A DNA stretch of 64,000 nucleotides, from contig OZ038450.1 of NCBI GenBank assembly GCA_964036195.1, forward strand, positions 932,701-996,700. The letters are read 5' to 3'. Made by a program: the position numbers and the translations under genes. The stretch comes from Sphaerolaimus hirsutus. Its lineage: Eukaryota > Nematoda > Chromadorea > Monhysterida > Sphaerolaimidae. Shown one piece after another: positions 10,590-21,899 of this stretch. Every line of letters begins with the position of its first letter. The stretch's first letter is position 1. The notes below the pieces were generated by a model. It worked only from the letters and a program-made list of their open reading frames with translations, made no database searches and had not been told where the DNA came from.

Positions 10590-10890
10590 TTGTGTGATGC
10601 CTGGTGAAGTGTCGTGAAGTGACTTTACACAGGGGCCCAGGGTCAGTGTGAAGACACTTCACTGTGCCTCTAGACGTCTCACAACCCTTCACAAACCATG
10701 CAAAGTATGCTGCTTCGACGTTTCGTGAAGTGCGTGCGCTTCGCGAATTTTAACCATTGTGATGTGATGTTATCTAGTTTTGAAGCTGTGGAAGACACTT
10801 CACCTCAAATTCCGTGAAGTGTGTGGAAGCATTCGGTACTGTTTCACAGAGGCTTCCTGCCCATCCAGCCCACTTCCCCTCACTTCACGA
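10590..10890. repeat. GAAGTGT-rich dispersed repeat
   Basis: Repeated GAAGTGTCTTCACA/TGAAGTGTGTGGAAGC motifs. Related patches: 540-660, 11875-11990, 23660-23800, 32510-32860. Two of these share CAGCAAAAACGGTGCTGGTGATCT-like blocks (600 and 23706). Confidence 0.5.
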
Positions 10891-10971
10891 ACTGATTTTT
10901 GCAGTGAACAGCGAAAAATAGGTGATGGGGCGCATAAGCACTGGACATGCGCATAAGCGCATAAACACCAC

Positions 10972-11419
10972 CAAGGACGTATCCAGGGGGGGGGCGGGGG
11001 GGGCTGCAGCCCCCCCCCCCTTCCCGGGGTAAGACTTAAAAAGACCCGGAAAATGCAACTTTTCCTGTATATTTTTCGATGTTGCTAAAAAATTTTGCGC
11101 GCAAGCGCGCAATTCCTTACCTATGCATTGTATTTTCAGCGGATCGGCACCATGTAAACCAAAATCCTTAGAAAAGAACACATTTTTGCGAATTTTGCTG
11201 TATATGTATGCATATTTACATACATATAAAGCGGTTCCTGGCGCTGGTGCTAACGCCATTAGCGCCATGGCGTGGCTCCTTTGTATGGCGCTAGCGCCAA
11301 AACGCCTTACCGTCCCTATATAGGGAAAAAAATTTAGGGGGGGGGCTGAGCCCCCCCCGTTCGCCGGCCCCCGTAAACAAGCAGCCCCCCCCCGCTCAAA
11401 AATCCTGGATACGTCCCTG
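10972..11419. mobile_element. hAT-like MITE, CAAGGACGTATCCAGG ends
   Basis: Left CAAGGACGTATCCAGG and right CCTGGATACGTCCCTG are inverted and flanked by a perfect 8-bp duplication AACACCAC (10964-10971 and 11420-11427). Long poly-C/G stretches and GGCGCTAGCGCC-type palindromes lie inside. It lies in the channel set-A intron after exon 9A. Confidence 0.85.
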
Positions 11420-11456
11420 AACACCACCATCTAGTACATACGGATCGTAGTACATC

Positions 11457-11770
11457 TACGCAGTGGGCTGCAAACACCCTTGGACATCCATGGCACCAAG
11501 CCAATGGCTGGCGCCGCTTCCAACTGTTGTCAACGGTGATCAAAAAAAATGCATTGTCTTAAACTCAAGTGCATTCAAAACACACTTATGAGTTTCTCAA
11601 CTTTCGATAGTGTACTAGTACGCATGGCTGCATTGTGACTCGGCAGAGTCGCTGCAAACTGTGGGCAGCGGTGGAGTGCATCGTGCCCCAGCGAGCCAGG
11701 GACAGTGGCGTCAACTTGGCGCCGTGGATGTCCAGCGGTGTTTGCACACCACTGCGCGCATGCAGATGTA
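11457..11770. repeat. Imperfect inverted repeat, TGCAAACACC arms
   Basis: CGCAGTGGGCTGCAAACACCCTTGGACATCCATGG (11458 on) is inverted at about 11715-11765. Several open frames on both strands here are not convincing genes. Confidence 0.5.
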
Positions 11771-12167
11771 CTATGAGCGCAGATGTTCGGATGTGTTTGA
11801 TCTCCCCAGCTGCTGAGTTGTGTGATGCATCTGCGTTTTTCCACATGCCTTAACACTTTAACAGTAACCAATTTATGGTGAAGTGTCTTCTACACACATC
11901 CAAAACCGTTGAAGTCACTGCTGATACTTCACACACATCTCCAACATATATTTCAGTGCATCAGGAAGCATCAGTGTGAAGACACTTGACAACGCTAAAA
12001 CGGGCACCCACAACATCCCATTTTTTCGTTTACTCGCTTTTATTTCTTTCACTGACAAAATCCAAGGTTTGGATACGGTGTGCACAATCCGATGTGATGC
12101 ACACTTTGTGTGTCGTTTCTTTCCGAAAATTTTACAGCGATGAGTCACTCGAGTATTACAATTACTC

Positions 12168-12976
12168 GTATACTCCGCGGACAGCACAGTATGCATCCAA
12201 CACTTATGCACGGCTAGGGTTCAAACGGGATTGACTTTTCGGGATCGGGATTCACTTTTTGAGATTTCGGGATCGGGATCGGGATTGGGGTTTCGGGATC
12301 GGGATCGGGATCGGGATTGGTATTTTGAGATTTCGGGATCGGGATCGGGATTGGCCGGGATTGGGGTCACGGGATCGGGATCGGGATCGGGATTGGCATT
12401 TTTTCGGGATCGGGATTGGGGTCTAGGGATAGAGATTTTCGTCACTGTTCTGGTATTCACAGTTGTTCATAAAGGTCTCAAAACACTGTTGGATGCCAGA
12501 AAAGTGACATAAAATGGACGCTGGGGGTTTGCGTTCACATTTTTGCATGCAAAAATGTCATTTTTTCACTTTTTATAATTTTCACTATTTTTTCCGGGAT
12601 CGGGATCCCGGACTTGGGAGATTCTCGGGATCGGGATTTGAAAGTTTTCGGGATCGGGATCGGGATCGGGATTGGTATTTTTGGATTTCGGGATCGGGAT
12701 CGGGATTGGGGTTTCGGGATCGGGATCGGGACTGCTAAATCCCGGGATTTCACGGGATCCGGGATCGGGATCGGGATCCCGTTTGAACCCTATGCACGGC
12801 TTCACGCATTCTCACAAAAAAATTAAAAAAGATAATGGGGGAGTCTAGTACAACCAAACCAACATATAATGTCTAAAATAATTTTTCATTTTTTTATTTA
12901 TTTGTATAAATCACGTCACCATGGAGTGTTTCGTTCAGAAAAATGCATAGCATGCGGTCAGCGGAGTATACCCATC
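12168..12976. mobile_element. TA-flanked MITE with CGCGGACxGCA ends, interrupted
   Basis: Left TACTCCGCGGACAGCA and right GCATGCGGTCAGCGGAGTA are imperfect inverted ends bordered by TA. The GGGATC hAT-like MITE inserted at 12215. A related copy lies at 28490-28722 and a half copy near 19460-19500. Confidence 0.5.
12215..12792. mobile_element. hAT-like MITE filled with GGGATC repeats
   Basis: Ends TAGGGTTCAAACGGGAT / ATCCCGTTTGAACCCTA with a perfect 8-bp duplication TGCACGGC (12207-12214 and 12793-12800). Both arms consist of CGGGAT/CGGGATTGG arrays around an AT-rich centre (about 12430-12590). Apparent proteins rich in GSGSG or DPDP here are artefacts of the array. The element sits inside an older MITE (about 12168-12976). 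Confidence 0.88.
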
Positions 12977-13036
12977 GACAGTGGACAGCGCGTATTGCAC
13001 TGCGCGCGCCATCAATGAAATGCGGCGAAATTGCAG

Positions 13037-13209
13037 CGGGCAGAATTGGCGAGGCAACTGAGCGCCAGTCCGAGCCATCTGGTCGGCAACGCTGTGCAGT
13101 TCAGAGAAATTCAGTGCCATTGCGATGAAAGGGGCGATTCCAGGTTCGGGCAGCACACTGGTGCCAGCAGCCCACTTATCACCCCGTTGAAATTGAGTAA
13201 AGCCTCCAG
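13037..13209 (+). CDS. Channel exon 10A: candidate second cytoplasmic loop exon
   Basis: An open frame after AATTGCAG is phase 0, as exon 9A requires, and ends in phase 2 at CCAG|GTGCCA. It encodes RAELARQLSASPSHLVGNAV and continues to PLITPLKLSKAS. The intron that follows (13210-13442) coincides with a fold-back transposable element, and removing it keeps the frame open into the M4 exon. Loop sequence has no family signature, and a minus-strand frame is also open here. Confidence 0.42.
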
Positions 13210-13210
13210 G

Positions 13211-13440
13211 TGCCACTCCCAGACGCTATAATACGCCCTGTACAAATGTCAAGTGTCAACAAGTTTGCCATTTTACAGGATTCCATGACTTGGCACAGTA
13301 CGACATTTGACATTTTGCATGCAATTTTACACGACTTTGACACTTTTAGCATGACATTTGCAATTTTACCGGGCATTTTACGTGACTTCTGGTACTTTTT
13401 ACATTTTACCGGGCATTTTACAGAGTCTTGGAGAGCCACC
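13211..13440. mobile_element. Fold-back element (TGCCACTCCCAGAC family) coinciding with an intron
   Basis: Starts TGCCACTCCCAGACGC, ends TCTTGGAGAGCCACC, flanked by AGG on both sides (13208-13210 and 13441-13443). The arms contain the family's AATGTCAAGTGTCA / TGACATTTGACATTTTAC repeats. The proposed intron 13210-13442 is the element plus three bases of the duplicated AGG. Confidence 0.7.
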
Positions 13441-13442
13441 AG

Positions 13443-13542
13443 GAATAGGGGCAGGGGCCAGCAGAGAAGAACGACATTTTGCTGGTGTTTTCCACTCACA
13501 CCTTCAGCTATTGATAAATATTCCAGAATAATGTTTCCACTG
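13443..13542 (+). CDS. Channel exon 11A: start of M4, set A
   Basis: Encodes an Arg/Gln-rich stretch, then TPSAIDKYSRIMFPL, the conserved junction between the cytoplasmic loop and M4. It ends in phase 0 at a GTTAGT donor. The exact 5' edge is uncertain: AG at 13442, 13454 or 13464 can all serve, depending on the upstream exon. The M4 start itself is clear. Confidence 0.8.
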
Positions 13543-14120
13543 GTTAGTTTTTGGGATAATGGTAAAATTTCTTGAGTCAATTCTGCAAGTATAGAAGTAA
13601 CAAAAATATTTTGAAATGAGAAGTAAGAAGTTGAGAGAAAGTAAAAATTTAACTATTGTGCCTACACACACTAGTTTTCACTGTGGCTTTGTGTGAAAAC
13701 TGAAATTTTTTAAAATGCAAATTAATGAACACGGTTGAATGATTTTATTTAATTTTAATTGGAATTTAAATTAATGAAACTTAAAACTTAACAATTTGAA
13801 AACTAAAACACATATAGTATACAAAAAGAGTAGGGGGCATGTCGCCATGTCGCCATTTCAGTCGCAGTGAAAACTAGTGTGTGTAGGGCCATTCTTCCAA
13901 TTTTCAACTTATGAATTTACTTTTTTTAAACCTCCCACTTCAAAATTGTTTTTTACTTCCCCTCGCGGGATTGACCCAAGGCATTGTAAATTTTTCTTTT
14001 ATTGTCATATAAATTTTTTCTTCACGTCCTGTCATTGGTGCATTTTTTATCTTACTCCTCCGCTTGCTTCTCTAATTTGTCAAAAGCACAAGCTGTGTGT
14101 TAATTTTCACCATTTTGCAG

Positions 14121-14225
14121 ACATTCACAATATTCAATGCACTCTACTGGTGGATTTACTACACAATTTCTCAGAGCTCCACCCTGGGACCGAATGCTAT
14201 TATTGTTAATGATAATGAAATTTAA
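14121..14225 (+). CDS. Channel exon 12A: rest of M4 and C terminus, set A
   Basis: After a CATTTTGCAG acceptor, phase 0, it reads TFTIFNALYWWIYYTISQSS and about 14 further residues before TAA. F.FN..YW.IY is the standard second half of M4 in GABA/glycine receptor subunits. Joined to exon 11A it gives a full M4, so set A encodes a complete channel C terminus. Confidence 0.88.
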   Translation, partial: TFTIFNALYWWIYYTISQSSTLGPNAIIVNDNEI

Positions 14226-14384
14226 AGTATTTACAAATAGTTTTACTTTAGTTGCTAACCCGTTGTCTCGGTGGTTCGGCTTTGTGGTTGTTTTACAACG
14301 TGACAATTTTTTGTACAAATTTCTGTCTGTGAATGTATGGTATCCAAATTTTACAGTATTTTATAAATATGTACCAATAGTATA

Positions 14385-14860
14385 TACCGTATTTCCTCGA
14401 AATACCCCCCCCCCTCGAAATACCCCCCCTCGTTTGACCCCCCCCCCTCTCGAGACCACTATGAAACAATCACCCCCCCCTCGAAATACCCCCCCAGATT
14501 GAGTGTAAAGAGAACGTACATGACAAATACTGCAGTTTGTGTTCTGCGTAGTGCAGAACACACGTTAAAACAATGTTGGAATCACGTTAGAACAGTGTTA
14601 GAACAGTGTTGTTTAGAAACGTTATACCATCTACGTACTAATATTAGTATACAGGAGTTGATACATGTCAGTTATTGATGCAATTTTCTACCCCAGCGCA
14701 CATCACAAACCACGATTTTGTACTAGGATTTCAAAAAATTTCCTGTGAAACAATAACCCCCCCTCGAAATACCCCCCCCCTCGTTTAACCCCCCCCCCCC
14801 CCCTCTCGGGAGCACTATGAAACAATCACCCCCCGGGGGGTATTTCGAGGAAATACGGTA
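14385..14860. mobile_element. CCGTATTTCC-family MITE
   Basis: Complete copy with both ends and poly-C CTCGAAATACC arrays, 160 bp after the set-A stop codon; it may lie in the 3' UTR. Confidence 0.75.
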
Positions 14861-16755
14861 TACCAGTTCTGGGTGCAGATAAATTCAACCGTCACAAGCA
14901 CCGCATGTTGCATGTTATCAAAGAAACATGTTATCATTTTTTTGCATTCAACCAACATCACATCGCCTTTGCAAGCATTCAATCAAAAGCCAATTGAGAC
15001 CGGTCGCAATGCACGAGCCATTTCAATGAACATGACATTACCTATTTAAAATGAATACAGATTTGAATCCAGCCAAATGCATCTTCATTGCAACTCGTAT
15101 TTCTCTGTGGGGAGATAATAAAAGCTGAAGAGCAATGGCTGTGCAAATGGAGGATCACTATGAGGCAAAATGTGCATGCTTTGGCTCTTTCGACTTAACC
15201 CGACGCGCCCGCGCCTCACTGTGTCACAGTTGTTAAGTACTGGTATTTTAGAAAATATAAATGTAAATACATTCACAAATTTTGATTATTACTGCTATAA
15301 TGTAAAAATTGTGTAAAATACCAGGGGAAGCGTAAAGTAAAACGTAAATTTAATTTAAAAAATTATCTATCGGGTGTTCCCATTAAAAGTTGTGGAATTC
15401 GTCAATGCTTTAGTGCAAGGGTGTAGTCAGTGATGTGGCTTTTGAATATTTGAATATTTTGCTAACATTTACAACTATTCATTACATTTTTTTAATTTTC
15501 CAGTACTCCAGGTTTCAGGTATTTTTGCCAGCAAACATAAAAAAATGTAATGGTATTTATAGAAAATGAAAATGTAAACCTAAGTATAAACACCCAGGAT
15601 ACAATGGTACTTTGGGTAAATACAAACACATTTTCACAACTCATATCATGTATAATGTTTGCAACAATCAGAAGTTGGTCATAAATGGCGTTGTGAAAAC
15701 TTTCCGGAAACTTTCAGGAAACTTTTCTATAAAGATTCTTATCATTCCATGAGTGAAAATGATGTTGCAATGTGATGAAAAACATTGCGATTTACAGTTT
15801 TCTTTATTTTACGGATGGAAATGTGTAAAATTAGCCTAATAATTGTATTATTTATACAATTTTTTTGTCAGGCGTGTAGGGTGCATTACTCGACAATAAA
15901 ATCTGGCTCCAGGGGTCAGACACAAAATGTGTCAAATTGCTAATATTGCAGTTTTCATTGTCCCATTAAGTGCATTTTTCGGTATTGATTTTCACATCCT
16001 TCACATTCATGAAAATGAACAGAATGTCCTGTGGCTCTGTTTTGGCTTTCTCTGTATACTATGTATAGACACATATACAGTAGTCCTTAGAAGGGGACGC
16101 TACCCACCTCATTCAATACACAATGCCAATTTTAATATTAATTACTTTCACTTGAAAATATATCTACCTACTTGACTACACGGAAATACATTTACATTTC
16201 CCTGCAAAAGATTGTTACAACTGTACTGACTTTTACGTATTTTTACTTTTGGAGGTATCTGAAAATGCATCTTTTTATAGAATTTTTCAAATACTTACTT
16301 ACTATCATCTAAATAAATAAAAAAATTCATCGGTAGACTCGTGTTTTCCTGCGAAAATAGCGTTAACGTTGCTTTTACAATTTAGCAATTTATTCAGCGA
16401 CAAATGACAACACTATCTTTTTTTATGTTTCCGCGGGAAAAAGTACTTTTAGGTTTCTTTTACATGTCTCTAAATGAAAAACGTTTACTTTGTTTCTGTA
16501 GTCAAGCACTCAGACAGAACACCATAAAAGACAGTTCATCCCTGTGAAACAAACAGTGATGGATACATCTGTGACTTGACACATGTGCACTTGTAGTTTT
16601 ATTCACAATTTCTGGGGACTATGACACTTGTTTTTAATAAATCGTTATTGTTTTTAAAACATTAAATTACAATTTCCACCTGTCATACTACAATACAAGT
16701 TAATTAAAATGTTTATTGTGCAAATTGCTATCGCAGCAAGTAATGTGATGAAAAC

Positions 16756-17561
16756 GGGAGGATCCAATGAAACATGCAAGCGCATGAAACATTTTGTATC
16801 ATTACACACGCACACGCGCCCATGAAACAGTTTGTATCATTACACACGCCCATGCGCCCATGAAACACGCCGGTTTGCCCATGAAACACGCACGCGCGGT
16901 GTCATAGCAATGTATGTGCGCGCATCGCATTTACTTATTTATTTTGTAAGTATAATCAACCGTATAATGTACTGATAATTTGTTAAGTAGAGTGTTGATA
17001 ATTACTCTGATTGGCAAGGCGTGAATGCGCGGCTGGCAGCATGGATAATTTGAATGTGCTCAATATTGATTACCGTGAGCATAGTGTAAATCTGTTCATA
17101 TGTCATTACTAATATTACTAATTGGTCAAACAATGTCTAAACATTTTTTATACAGATTATCTATTGTTAACATTTTTGGTCTGATATTTGCTGTGCTACA
17201 GTTGATTGAGTTGCTCCAATGAATTAATTGCTTATTTTGACACAATTAACACATCTAACAATGTTTACTGTGCACATTTAACTATCAAAGGCATCAAACG
17301 CAATTTGGCACACATGTAAATAGGTAATATACGGTTGATATTGATATTGATAAACGGTTGATTATACTTACAAAATAAATAAGTAAATGCGATGCGCGCA
17401 CATACATTGCTATGACACCACGCGTGCGTGTTTCATGGGCAAACCTGCGTGTTTCATGGGCGCATGGGCGTGTGTAATGATACAAACTGTTTCATGAGCG
17501 CGTGTGCGTGTGTAATGATACAAAATGTTTCATGCGCTTGCATGTTTCGTGTAGCACCCTC
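16756..17561. mobile_element. Long-terminal-inverted-repeat element, 8-bp duplication
   Basis: GGGAGGATCCAATGAAACAT at the left is inverted at the right (CATGTTTCGTGTAGCACCCTC). Arms of about 230 bp carry CATGAAACA and GTATCATTACACACGC repeats. Flanking ATGAAAAC is duplicated (16748-16755 and 17562-17569). Long arms with 8-9-bp duplications recall Mutator-like elements; no transposase is present. Confidence 0.75.
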
Positions 17562-17958
17562 ATGAAAACATATTGAATATGATAAATTTCTGATTTTTTT
17601 TCTGATGAGATATGGATATTTTCATGCAGCCATCCAAGTATTGTAGCCAGTACATTTTATCTGCTATGCTAACGATGGGAACGTCCCAGAAAAAAAGTAT
17701 TTCAATTTTTAAGTGTTTTTCTAAAACGACTTTTCGAATTCTTCCCAAAAATACTTTTCCATTCTTTTTGGGCAGTTTTCGATTTTTTTGGGGTATTTTT
17801 CGAATTTTTTAAATAGTTTTTTTTTAATTTTTTTCTGGATAAATATTGAATTTTAGGCTTAAAACGTTGTATTTGGATAATTTTGATGTTTGGATAACTT
17901 TTTAACCTCATTTTCACTTTATTTTTGCATTTAAAATGACCAAAGCACTAATGCGGAC

Positions 17959-18467
17959 CATAGTTGTTAAAACGTATTTACTTTTACTCGATAAATACGT
18001 ATACTCGAGTACAGAGTAAATACGTTTACGTTTCCTCCGAAAAAAGTTCTGGTACTCGCTTTTACGTATACTTTTAAAAAGTTAAAGAGTACAGAAAACA
18101 TATTTTAGATTGTCTTTTACATAGATTTTTGAAGGCATAGAAGGGAAAAAGGGAGAAAATGTGCTAAAAATATGGGTAACCTATCGAAAATGGGTATAGT
18201 ACCAAATATATAGTCAAAAATTGTGTAAAATAAACAAAAAGTTATGAAAATGAGTGATTTTGAGTGACATTTCTCGAAAATTTTGGCGAAAATTCAAAAG
18301 TACTCACATTTACGTTTTCTGCGGGGAAAAGTACGTTTACTCACGTTTACTCATGAGTAAAAGTAAAAAGAATTACTTTATGTTTTCTGTACTCAACGGG
18401 CGAGTAAAAAATAAATACTTTACTTTACATATACTTTGAAAAATGTTCAGTACTTTTAACAACTCTG
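17959..18467. mobile_element. hAT-like MITE, CATAGTTGTTAAAACG ends
   Basis: Right end CTTTTAACAACTCTG; flanking ATGCGGAC (17951-17958) and ATGCGAAC (18468-18475) match at 7 of 8. Same family as 8185-8477 and 41391-41878. Confidence 0.72.
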
Positions 18468-19683
18468 ATGCGAACCAGTTTACCACATCTTCATTTCATC
18501 CACGCATTCATAGAACAATATGAAAAACCCTTTTTTCTAAAACTATTTTACATTTGGTTTAAAAAAAGTAAAAGTACAGTAAAAGTACCGTACTTCTTCT
18601 AACAGAATGACATACCTCCAATAGAACGGCACCTCCAATATAACGGCAGGTAGAAATTAAATTGGAAGGGTGCCAAAACACAAAAATATCAGAAAAATGT
18701 GTGGTGAGAACATCCAATGTGTTTTTAATTAAGATGCAAGGTTGTTATCACACTTGGTTTCCTTTGAATTGATGCTCTGATATCAAAACGTTGTTCATTA
18801 TTCATTAAAAACACTATGTTCATATGAAAAATGTGAGAAAATGTTGGTGAAAAAAATAGAACGGCAGCCTCCAATAGAACTGCACCTCTAATGGAACGGC
18901 AGGTAAAAAAGTTGACGAAAAATAACGGCGCTGTTCTATTAGAAGAAATGCGTTTTCGAAAATCGAAAACATTTTCGAATTTTCAAATCTTTTTTGGCCA
19001 TCTTTAGCTATAGCATAATGGTTACAGACTTACAGTGAGTCATTGTGGATTCAATGAGTAAATGCCATATACATTTAACATGGTTAAGTGAACCAACAAA
19101 CAGTAAACAGTTTGTCAAATAGAAAAGCCTTACTGGTGAATGTTTTTCACTTCTGTGTCACATTCATTTAAAATATCAAATGCATATTAACATTTTAGAA
19201 CAATGGAAACAGGGAAAGTCAGATGCTACAACTACATCCAAGTAAGTTTCTATGTTTTTTTCCTCTCTACACTCATTTCTAACCTCATGTGGTGGGTCGC
19301 TTTCTGTTTGTAAACCCATTTGATGTGCCATTTACTTTTAGTTCCCAGCCCCAGTTAACTTGAGTGCGGAAAAAAGATACTACTTGCAGCTGAAACACTG
19401 GTGCAACACTCGTGAGCATAAAAACAATAAATATTTATATGACCCCCTTTGTATATAATACTCCGCGGATCGCATTTTTCTAGAGGAAACACTCCATCTT
19501 GATGCCATCAAAATCAAAATAAGATCAAAATTGTTCCAAAAATAGTTAAAATATGTCAGGAACAAACATTTGTCGCTTGTTGGTGACTCCTCCTTTGTTG
19601 TTTTTTAAAGACTTATTTTTCGTGAAAGTTCATGCCTGACTGCTACTCAAGCGCAGAGTTGTAAATACTGAACATTTTCAAAG

Positions 19684-20132
19684 TACCGTATTACCTCGAA
19701 TTATCCCCCCTGAATTAACCCCCCCTCGAATTAAACCCCCCCTCAAAATGGGCTGGGGAAGTAATAAACCCCCCCTCGAAATACCCCCCCCCCTTCCGGA
19801 ATGATGTACGTCATGTACATAATAAGTACGTTATGTATGCAATGTACATGATGTATTTATTACTGCTAATGTACATTGCAGCTACAAATAGACTAGTTCG
19901 TGTAGCTATCTACGTTTTTATGTTCAAATATATCCTGTTTGGACACATTTATCATTTTACCTGTTTTGTGTACGCAAATGCCTACTATTTACTACAATCC
20001 TTACGAAAATTTCTGACGAAATAATAAAAAAACACTCGACTAGATTAATAAACTCTCACTCGTATTAACCCCCCTCAAATTTTGCGGGCGAAATAATAAA
20101 CCCCCATGGGGGTATTTTGAGGTAATACGGTA
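19684..20132. mobile_element. CCGTATTACC-family MITE
   Basis: Variant ends TACCGTATTACCTCGAATTA / TTTTGAGGTAATACGGTA; the core has TACATGATGTATTTATTACTG. Confidence 0.7.
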
Positions 20133-20134
20133 TA

Positions 20135-20590
20135 TGTGTATTTGAAATACTTTTTTTACACACACCCAAATACAGAAAATGTAAAATACTTTTTTTACCA
20201 GTACTCATGAGTACATGTGAGTACTTTTTCTCCAGGAAAATGTAAAATCAGGTACTTCTTCCCTGGGAAAATGTAAAAGCGAGTACTTTTATTCATAGAA
20301 TATGTAAAAGGGGGTACTTTTTTCATGGAAAATGTAAAATTTAGTACTTTTCCACATGTGAGAGTGATTTTTGCACTAGGAGACATAGATGCACTTTTTA
20401 CCGATTATTGAGTATTTTTTTATAATATTTGATTTCTTCAAAATTTTCTTATTTTGGCAACAAAAATACGTTTTCTGTACATGTGGGTGGACTTTTCAAA
20501 AGTACAGGTGAGTATGGGTACTTTTTAAAAAGTATATGTATATGTATTTACGAAGTACTTGAGTATAGGTATTTTTCGAGTAAATGTAAA
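20135..20590 (-). mobile_element. AGTTGTTAAAA-family fragment
   Basis: Repeats of AAAATGTAAAATnnnGTACTTTT between two other MITEs. The missing left end (CAGAGTTGTAAATACTGAAC) is at about 19655-19683, so MITE 19684-20132 inserted into it, and MITE 20593-21210 abuts or truncates it on the right. Confidence 0.55.
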
Positions 20591-20592
20591 TA

Positions 20593-21210
20593 AAGTCGGC
20601 AGACGTATCGCCCTACAAACATTTGCGTCAGTCTCTCCAGTGGAGAGTGCATGTCGTCATTATTGTGACGCAATATTTTAATGATTGGAATGGATCGGGT
20701 CACGTATGAAAACTTGGCTCTTATCCTAGTTTCCAGTTGTGTATTATACAAATGCGAGTGAAAAGTCAAAGTTAGCTAAAAATCGTTAAAAGTTGCTTCA
20801 CTTTGCCAATTTCCACCTTTATAATCGCTATTTTTGTTTATATACATGGTTATATAGTTAGTGTTAGCCTTTGTTATTCACATTTATAGCGGATTTCGCA
20901 ATTTTGGCTGGCTGCCAAGTTCTCATATGGGGACTCTTCCATTGGAACGGAGCCAACGAATGAAAAAGTAACAAAAACGGTAAAAGGGTCATTTAAACAG
21001 TCAAATGTTTTCGCTTCGAACGGACAACGTTGAAACGAAACGTCGAAACGGCGGCGTGCACGCACGGACACCGCCAAGCGTCAATTTCGCTTTTAATATT
21101 TTTTTCTTTTTCAATTCTGAGCGTCCGGGTGGGACCCAAGTTTTGTGTTCGCTCTATTCGCGAGCGAATTCTAACTCTCCGATTTTGTAGGGTGAAATGT
21201 CGGCCGACTT
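20593..21210. mobile_element. TA-target MITE, AAGTCGGCAGACGTATCGCC ends, copy 1
   Basis: 618 bp; AAGTCGGCAGAC at the left, GTCGGCCGACTT at the right, TA on both sides. Matches 42769-43366 along its length, including GATTGGAATGGATCGGGTCA. No coding capacity was recognised. Confidence 0.75.
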
Positions 21211-21407
21211 TACATTTTAACAACTGTGTGCCCAGTGTGCTGGCGCGTTGTCGACTAAGACATGAGTAATATTGTACACCTGGGTACTTTGCGGTCGCTG
21301 GGGGGGGGGGGGGGGAAAGGGTCACTTTACGAATATGGTATTTCTCGATGAGACGGAGTCCGGCTGTGCTTTTGAAGTGGTCATCGGCGCCTGGGCATGA
21401 TATTATA

Positions 21408-21670
21408 TACCGTATTTCCTCGAAATACCCCCCCCCTCGAAATACCCCCCCTCAAAATGGGCACTATGGATTTGTGGTCTGGGAAACGCATAACAGACGT
21501 TCAAAACACTTACTGTGTTATGTTAGAACATCGTTTATACCATCTACATCCTTATATAAGGCTGTCAAAACTTAAAAATGGTGGTTATTGTTGCATTTTT
21601 CACGTTTTTCTCTCAAAATTCTCACTCTGAAACAATAAACCCCCGGGGGGTATTTCGAGGAAATACGGTA
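21408..21670. mobile_element. CCGTATTTCC-family MITE
   Basis: Short complete copy ending 76 bp before channel exon 6B. The core shares CATAACAGACGTTCAAAACACTTA with 37520-37545. A degraded right half of a related copy is at 22018-22113, in the next intron. Confidence 0.75.
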
Positions 21671-21746
21671 TTCATATCCCGGGACCCGGGTATTTGTAAA
21701 TCCATATCTGCCTGTTTTTGTGAGCACATGTAATTTGCGCATGCAG

Positions 21747-21899
21747 ATGGCTTCACAGACAAAGATGTTGATATGAGTTGGTTTGTCAAGGGAAACCAGT
21801 CAATCAAAAATGCTTTGAAATTCTCAGACAACATTAAAATATCCCAATTTGAGATAGAAGACTACTGGCTGGATGTTTCCCGAGCAAACACTTCAACAG
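21747..21899 (+). CDS. Channel exon 6B: last ectodomain exon, set B
   Basis: Starts after CATGCAG in phase 1 and ends in phase 1 at GTGAGC, the same phases as 6A. It encodes YGFTDKDVDMSWFVKGNQS and runs to RANTSTG. It retains the GYxxxDI/V..W spacing and the NTS sequon. The loop C region is strongly diverged, longer and more acidic than in 6A, so the transmitter site may differ. No set-B counterparts of exons 1-5 are visible in the preceding 7.5 kb. Confidence 0.85.

Larger units (their letters stand above)
14861..19683. other. Non-coding stretch between channel sets A and B
   Basis: Apart from the elements listed (16756-17561, 17959-18467) this is AT-rich sequence with no recognised exon. 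In particular, no copies of channel exons 1-5 (DFxxDFYxRQ, LWVPDTFF or Cys-loop motifs) were found here for set B. Confidence 0.6.

Noticed and set aside
10885..11430. 181-aa minus-strand open frame
   Set aside because: It spans a complete hAT-like MITE (10972-11419) including poly-C/G runs; the protein is low complexity and element-derived.
11575..11871. Overlapping plus and minus open frames
   Set aside because: Region is an imperfect inverted repeat with open frames on both strands; no conserved motif.
12221..12826. Open frames rich in GSGSG, DPDP or SRSR on both strands
   Set aside because: They are translations of the GGGATC/CGGGATTGG array inside a hAT-like MITE with a perfect target duplication; all frames stay open because the repeat unit lacks stops.
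15927..16175. 82-aa hydrophobic open frame between channel sets
   Set aside because: AT-rich, no splice context, no family motif; does not resemble any channel exon.
19199..19240. Possible 42-nt micro-exon (ATTTTAG acceptor, CAA|GTAAGT donor)
   Set aside because: Good splice motifs, but too short, no recognisable protein and no partner exons; could be a chance match.
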